A DNA stretch of 64,000 nt, taken from positions 1 through 64,000 of the forward strand of contig CAJNOL010000029.1 of the NCBI GenBank assembly GCA_905250125.1, written 5' to 3'. A program made the translations under genes and the position numbers. This stretch comes from Rotaria sordida (Eukaryota; Rotifera; Eurotatoria; Philodinida; Philodinidae). The notes beneath the pieces were generated by a model. It saw nothing but the letters and a program-made list of their open reading frames with translations. It ran no database searches and was not told the DNA's origin. Shown piece by piece: positions 60,501 to 64,000 of this stretch (its first letter is position 1; the number at the start of each line of letters is the position of its first letter).

Positions 60501-62923
60501 TATAAATCATAAAATCAACAAATTTGACCAAAATTAACTTTTTTTGGAGAGCGAGAAACATCCACACACCGTCAGGATAGAAATTTTTCTCTCACACAGA
60601 GAATAGGCTACAAAAAAAAACTCTTACCATGCACACCTCCAGTATCTAGAAAATCTTCAGATTATCTCGTTCGATCAATTTTTATGATTATAAGTTATTT
60701 AAAATCTTGTTCATACTATTTTAAATGTAATTCAACCAATGAAATTCATATCTTAAAAGAAAAATTATTAAATTGAATTAAAGAGTTCTATCTGAACTAA
60801 TCTAGTTATTAAACAGTAAAAATATAAAATGTATTTTTATTTAGAATCATTCGATATTTGATTAGATAGATATGTATCGGACTGTAACAGCTGTGTTGAA
60901 ACTATTATTCACTTTATTCTTCAGATCTGACTAACAATAATTAGTTCCTATTTATAATTCTAAAGGATCAACTCAGAAAAAGGGACTACAATGATCAAGG
61001 TTCATCATTACGTCTATCTGAAGATGACGTCACAATAGCTATACAAAAACTTCCACAATGTTGACAAAAGTTTAGTATGGTAAAGACGCAATAAATTGAA
61101 AAAGAAAAAACATACACTTATAATTATAACTCACTTATATTTTTTTCTAAAATAAATCAACCTCGAAACTTTTTGAACGTTCTACACAACGCTAACTCTT
61201 TTTAAGGTATTTATAACTTATTAGAGTCTACATGATGGATATTGTTCCGATTTATAAGTGATTAATCAAGTGAGGGAACTTTCCACGTCAGATTAGAAAG
61301 GGAATCCAGCTAGATATGCATCAGTTCCAATCAAACTGGCGCCTACACGGACAGACACTATTGGGATTGATTCCTAATTGGACTAGTAATCAGTCGAGCT
61401 GATATAAAGTCGCGTTGATGTACAGTCGATTTGGCATCCGAGTAGGCTGTTACCCAGTCGAGTTGGAACTGGTGCATGTCTGGATACAGCTGATATAATC
61501 GATATTAAAATCTAGTGTTTTCTCTTTACAGATAACTCATAAAGAATAGTATCGACTACTTGATCATATATAAATTTAATTTACCCATGGTATGAATAAT
61601 ATTTTGAATCCATGGTTTTTCATTATCATTTGCTATTTGATAATTTGCTATAAGCCAAAGAAGTACATGTACAAGTGAACCATATGAAACATGTGTTAAA
61701 TAATTAATTAATTGTAAAACAATTTGTTTTGTTTCATCTAATGATAATGATTGAAGTTCTCCAAGTAAATAAATTGTTTTTATTAAATAATCAATATTTG
61801 AATATTTTATTTGTATATTATCATGATTAAAATTTTTAATATCTAATAAAAATTCATCTTTTTCTACTGATATATCATCAAATGAATTATTTATTGGTGA
61901 AAGAAAATCAATTGAATAAAGTGATGATGAAAATAAAGCATGACCTAAATGACGTGATAACCAATATTTTTTTAACCACATATAAATAATAAATGATGAT
62001 GATGATTTATCATAATTAATATCTATATGACCAAAATCTTCTGATGTATCATCTGTTATTGATGTTATATAACAAAGTAAATATAAAGCAAGATCATATT
62101 GTGTTTGTGTATATGATAATAATAAATTAATCAATGAATAATATTGATCAAGTGCACATATTAATGGAATATAATCAGTTAAATTATTAACTAAATTTTG
62201 TAGATTATCATTATCATTTGGTGTTGAAAAAATTTTATATAGAGATTTTTCTAATGTACGTTGTAATTGAAGAATTTGAAATGAATAAGAATCTTTAAAA
62301 ATCAAAAAACAAAAAAAAATTAAGAAAAAAAAAAAAGAAACAAATAAAAATAAAACGAACGTATTTGATGATTTTGATAATATCGTTGAATTTGTTGAAT
62401 ATATGGTAAACGAATTTGTTGTATATAAAAATTTAATTGATTTATTTTATTTTCGTTTTTTTCTTTGATATCATTTTTAGTATAATTTAATATTGTTTGA
62501 AAAAATTTTTCAAATACATTTTCAAAACATAATTCATCCATACGATTAAGTAAATATTCATTATGTAATAAAAATGTTTCAAAACATTGTTTTATTATAT
62601 CAAATTGTGTTTCAAAACATGATGCTAATATGCGTGGTAATTGAAAATTTATATATGCTGACCAACGTTGTTGATATTCACTATTATTTGTTAATACTGA
62701 TGCAAGATAACCACCAAATGATGCTTGAAGAAGACGAAGATAGATTAAAGATGGATTTGATGTTGTTGAAACATGTTCATAGAAACGAAGAATTGAAAGA
62801 ATAATTGATGAGGATTTATGAAGTTGATTAATAACAAGCATTGAAACAATAGGATTGAATATTGATATATTAAATTCAACGTCTTCTTGATGGAATTCTT
62901 CAGATAAATGAAGATGAGCTATT
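57584..62923 (-). CDS. MED24: Mediator complex subunit 24-like protein (5' end outside window)
   Basis: Four exons in transcription order: 62923-62361, 62292-61585, 59996-59233, 57841-57584. They join in frame to 763 C-terminal residues after a split first codon; vertebrate MED24 is about 990 aa, so roughly the first quarter lies past the right edge. Mediator bridges transcription factors and RNA polymerase II in the nucleus; MED24 is a helical tail-module subunit. The assignment rests on order and pattern rather than long identity: SLIYLRLLQASFGGYL…RWSAYINFQLPRIL; an ETKQIVLQLINYL…LVHVLLWLIANY block matching the family's VAWLVAH region; a repeated-helix stretch IIQTLFDTYI…SRALYFILGLILF…LLKQVLPYLF; and the final AQLSEYLPLQFPIEKVLSIL. 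The sequence is fast-evolving, Asn/Ser/Leu-rich, all helical, with no signal or membrane segment. Another large helical scaffold cannot be fully excluded. Confidence 0.7.
57876..59208 (-). mobile_element. Intron-filling TIR element (copy 3), last MED24 intron
   Basis: Read on the gene strand, it begins about 25 nt after the donor (TTTTGTGAAATACAATGTAA, AAGTATAGGAGTAAAAATTT). It ends about 35 nt before the acceptor with CACATTTTAATTCTACAAGG then ATTGCACTAACAG. The same ends occur in copies 1 and 4. A separate TIR element (58265-58792) is nested inside, which explains most of the size difference from the 340-nt copy 4. Confidence 0.75.
58265..58792. mobile_element. Nested TIR element
   Basis: Ends are GTGAGGGAAGTATCCAAAGT and, at the right, ACTTCGGATGTCTTCCTCAC. 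Arms match through GAGCTCATATTTCGCCCATA, AGGCAAGGCATTCA, ATTCTAGAA and GATAAAGCATTC-type blocks, with a loop near 58500. The right arm (AATCCTTTTAGGTTTTGGCT, GAGATCTACTTGTGGGCAAA) resembles the right arms of the 8755-9330 and 33140-33758 elements, so these form one superfamily. Confidence 0.85.
59997..61584. other. Long MED24 intron without a clear full element
   Basis: A 1588-nt intron. A small inverted pair, GATATGCATCAGTTCCAA near 61315 and TTGGAACTGGTGCATGTC near 61460, flanks repeated CAGTCGAGTTG/CAGTCGAGCTG motifs. The rest is AT-rich without recognised structure. Confidence 0.5.
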
Positions 62924-62940
62924 CTAAAGAAAAAAAAATA

Positions 62941-63281
62941 CTGTAAGTACAATTCATGTGGAATTAAAATGTGAAATACGATGTAGTTGCTGTTGTTAAT
63001 CATAGAGCGATTATTTTATTCTATCTATATTAAAACACATTTCTTCGCCATCCTTTTACTTAATCCTTTACAAATGCAATAAGTAGTTTAACAAGATGTT
63101 ATTTATATACGGTCTGTGATCATATATCAACAACATCTATCACGGTCTATGATAAAAGAGAGTCGTTGCTAAGGATGTCTGTTAATCAGCCGTCTCTCAC
63201 GTATCTATCACGTCTGTGAGGGGCCCTAATTTCTATCCCTATACTTCACTCCTCCTTCTAGGTCGTATTTCACAAAATATT
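62941..63281 (-). mobile_element. Intron-filling TIR element (copy 4), 5'-most visible MED24 intron
   Basis: The cleanest copy, about 340 nt. On the gene strand the 5' end is TTTTGTGAAATACGACCTAG and the 3' end is CTACATCGTATTTCACATTT followed by TAATTCCACATGAATTGTAC and TTACAG, giving TIRs around AAAATGTGAAATACGATGTAG. Its 3' end is about 17 nt from the acceptor at 62924. The donor of this intron was not found in the window. Confidence 0.75.
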
Positions 63282-64000
63282 TGTTTATCTTATACTAAGG
63301 AGTCGACTAACTCTCACTTCAAAGCTCAGGTCCAATCACAACGCTTGTTCAAGCAGTTTCTCTGGCAGGAACTGATCTGTTCCAATAGTTCATTTCAAAA
63401 ATGAGATCGGTTCGGTTCTTAAACCAAACCGAGCTGAACCGATCAGTTCAGTTCGTAGCTTTTCAAATCGATCTCGGCTTCGGTTCTGTTCTACTCGGAG
63501 CTAGAAAAACACGAATCGATCCCATCAGTGCTGCAGTTCCTGGATCGAAGCTGTTCGAAAAGTCTTTTTCTGTTTTAGCAACGGAATTTCAGTAACAGAA
63601 CAAATTTTTTTTTGTACCCGGAAGCACAAATGTCCATCGCGGCTGAAAGACTACCGCAGCAATAACCAAAAAAAGTCACCAAGCTATTGCCGCGACGCAC
63701 CATTGACAACACTTGCCACTGCCGAGATGGTATTCAAAAAATGTTTCGATTTTCAAGGCTGTGGCCGGTTTGAACTAGAACTACTGTCGCTAATCGATTA
63801 GGTTTGCTAAGTCTTACAATATGACATATATGAACGCCGAGATTCTGTGCAAATTCATGTATTCTTGAAGTTTCTTCCTAAAATAGCTGCCGCGACGCCA
63901 CCGCCACGACAGTAACTTCGCCATGGGCATCTCTGTCCAGAAGTGCCTTTCTCAAAAATAGAACAGAAGTTGTTCTGACTCATCAGTTAAAGAGGAAAAG
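63282..64000. repeat. Repeat-derived right edge, G+C-rich dispersed repeat
   Basis: No exon of the MED24-like gene recognised here. About 63395-63500 has repeated CGGTTCGGTTC and CCGAACTGA-type low-complexity. About 63640-63950 is a second copy of the block at 1980-2290: TTTGAACTAGAACTACTGTC, GCTAATCGATTAGGTTTGC, AAGTCTTACAATATGACATA and CAAATTCATGTATTCTTGAA match TTTGAACTAGAACTGCTGCT, CTAATCGAGCAGATTTGCC, AAGTCTTACAGTATCACATA and TAAATTCATGTATGTTGAAA. The open frames 63216-63595 are repeat sequence. Confidence 0.6.

Noticed and set aside
63216..63595. Possible 5' exons of the MED24-like gene
   Set aside because: The frames are on the opposite strand and within repeats; no host-like minus-strand exon matching the family was seen before the window edge.

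Overview
This is a eukaryotic, almost certainly metazoan, nuclear window: very AT-rich, with spliced genes using GT..AG introns and conserved animal proteins. The coding style (TTA/AAT/CGT-rich codons, many CAA runs), the many 50-90 nt introns and an intron-less bacterial-looking lipoprotein gene fit a bdelloid rotifer best, of the repeat-rich Rotaria type. That placement is inference; another rotifer or spiralian cannot be excluded from sequence alone.

Layout. (1) 680-5815 (+) is a four-exon STIL/Ana2-type centriole duplication gene; convergent to it is a single-exon GNAT acetyltransferase (6170-6664, -). (2) 9835-10278 (-) encodes a small four-pass membrane protein; 12712-13081 (+) is the end of an unrecognised spliced gene. 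(3) 14151-21077 (+) is a complete eight-exon beta-COP gene (COPB1, 969 aa). (4) 21.1-33.8 kb is accessory: inverted repeats, a likely horizontally acquired bacterial lipoprotein-like gene (24224-24634, +), tandem and palindromic repeats, a decayed coding region (about 26.95-29.5 kb) and a transposase pseudogene (29.9-30.7 kb). (5) 34191-35799 (+) is a five-exon C-type-lectin/EGF single-pass receptor; 37930-38802 (-) is a secreted DNase I. (6) 41932-45642 (-) is a six-exon Rabex-5 gene (RABGEF1, 491 aa). (7) 45.7-51.0 kb is a nest of repeats dominated by a 2.6 kb inverted-repeat element. (8) 51066-55919 (-) is a nine-exon CNGA-type cyclic-nucleotide-gated channel (627 aa). (9) 57584-62923 (-) is the 3' three-quarters of a MED24-like Mediator subunit gene whose first exons lie beyond the right edge.

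The genes are unrelated housekeeping, trafficking, signalling and surface functions; there is no operon or cluster logic. The unifying feature is non-coding. Introns fall into two classes, roughly 50-90 nt and roughly 400-1700 nt. Most long introns contain terminal-inverted-repeat (TIR) elements, and several are filled by one almost from splice site to splice site. One TIR family occupies whole introns of COPB1 and MED24, in sense, with its 3' end supplying a branchpoint-like CTAAC/CTAAT just upstream of the acceptor. This introner-like arrangement is the most interesting signal here.

Exon boundaries were deduced by hand from reading-frame continuity, GT/AG sites and remembered similarity to the animal protein families; no alignment or search was run.
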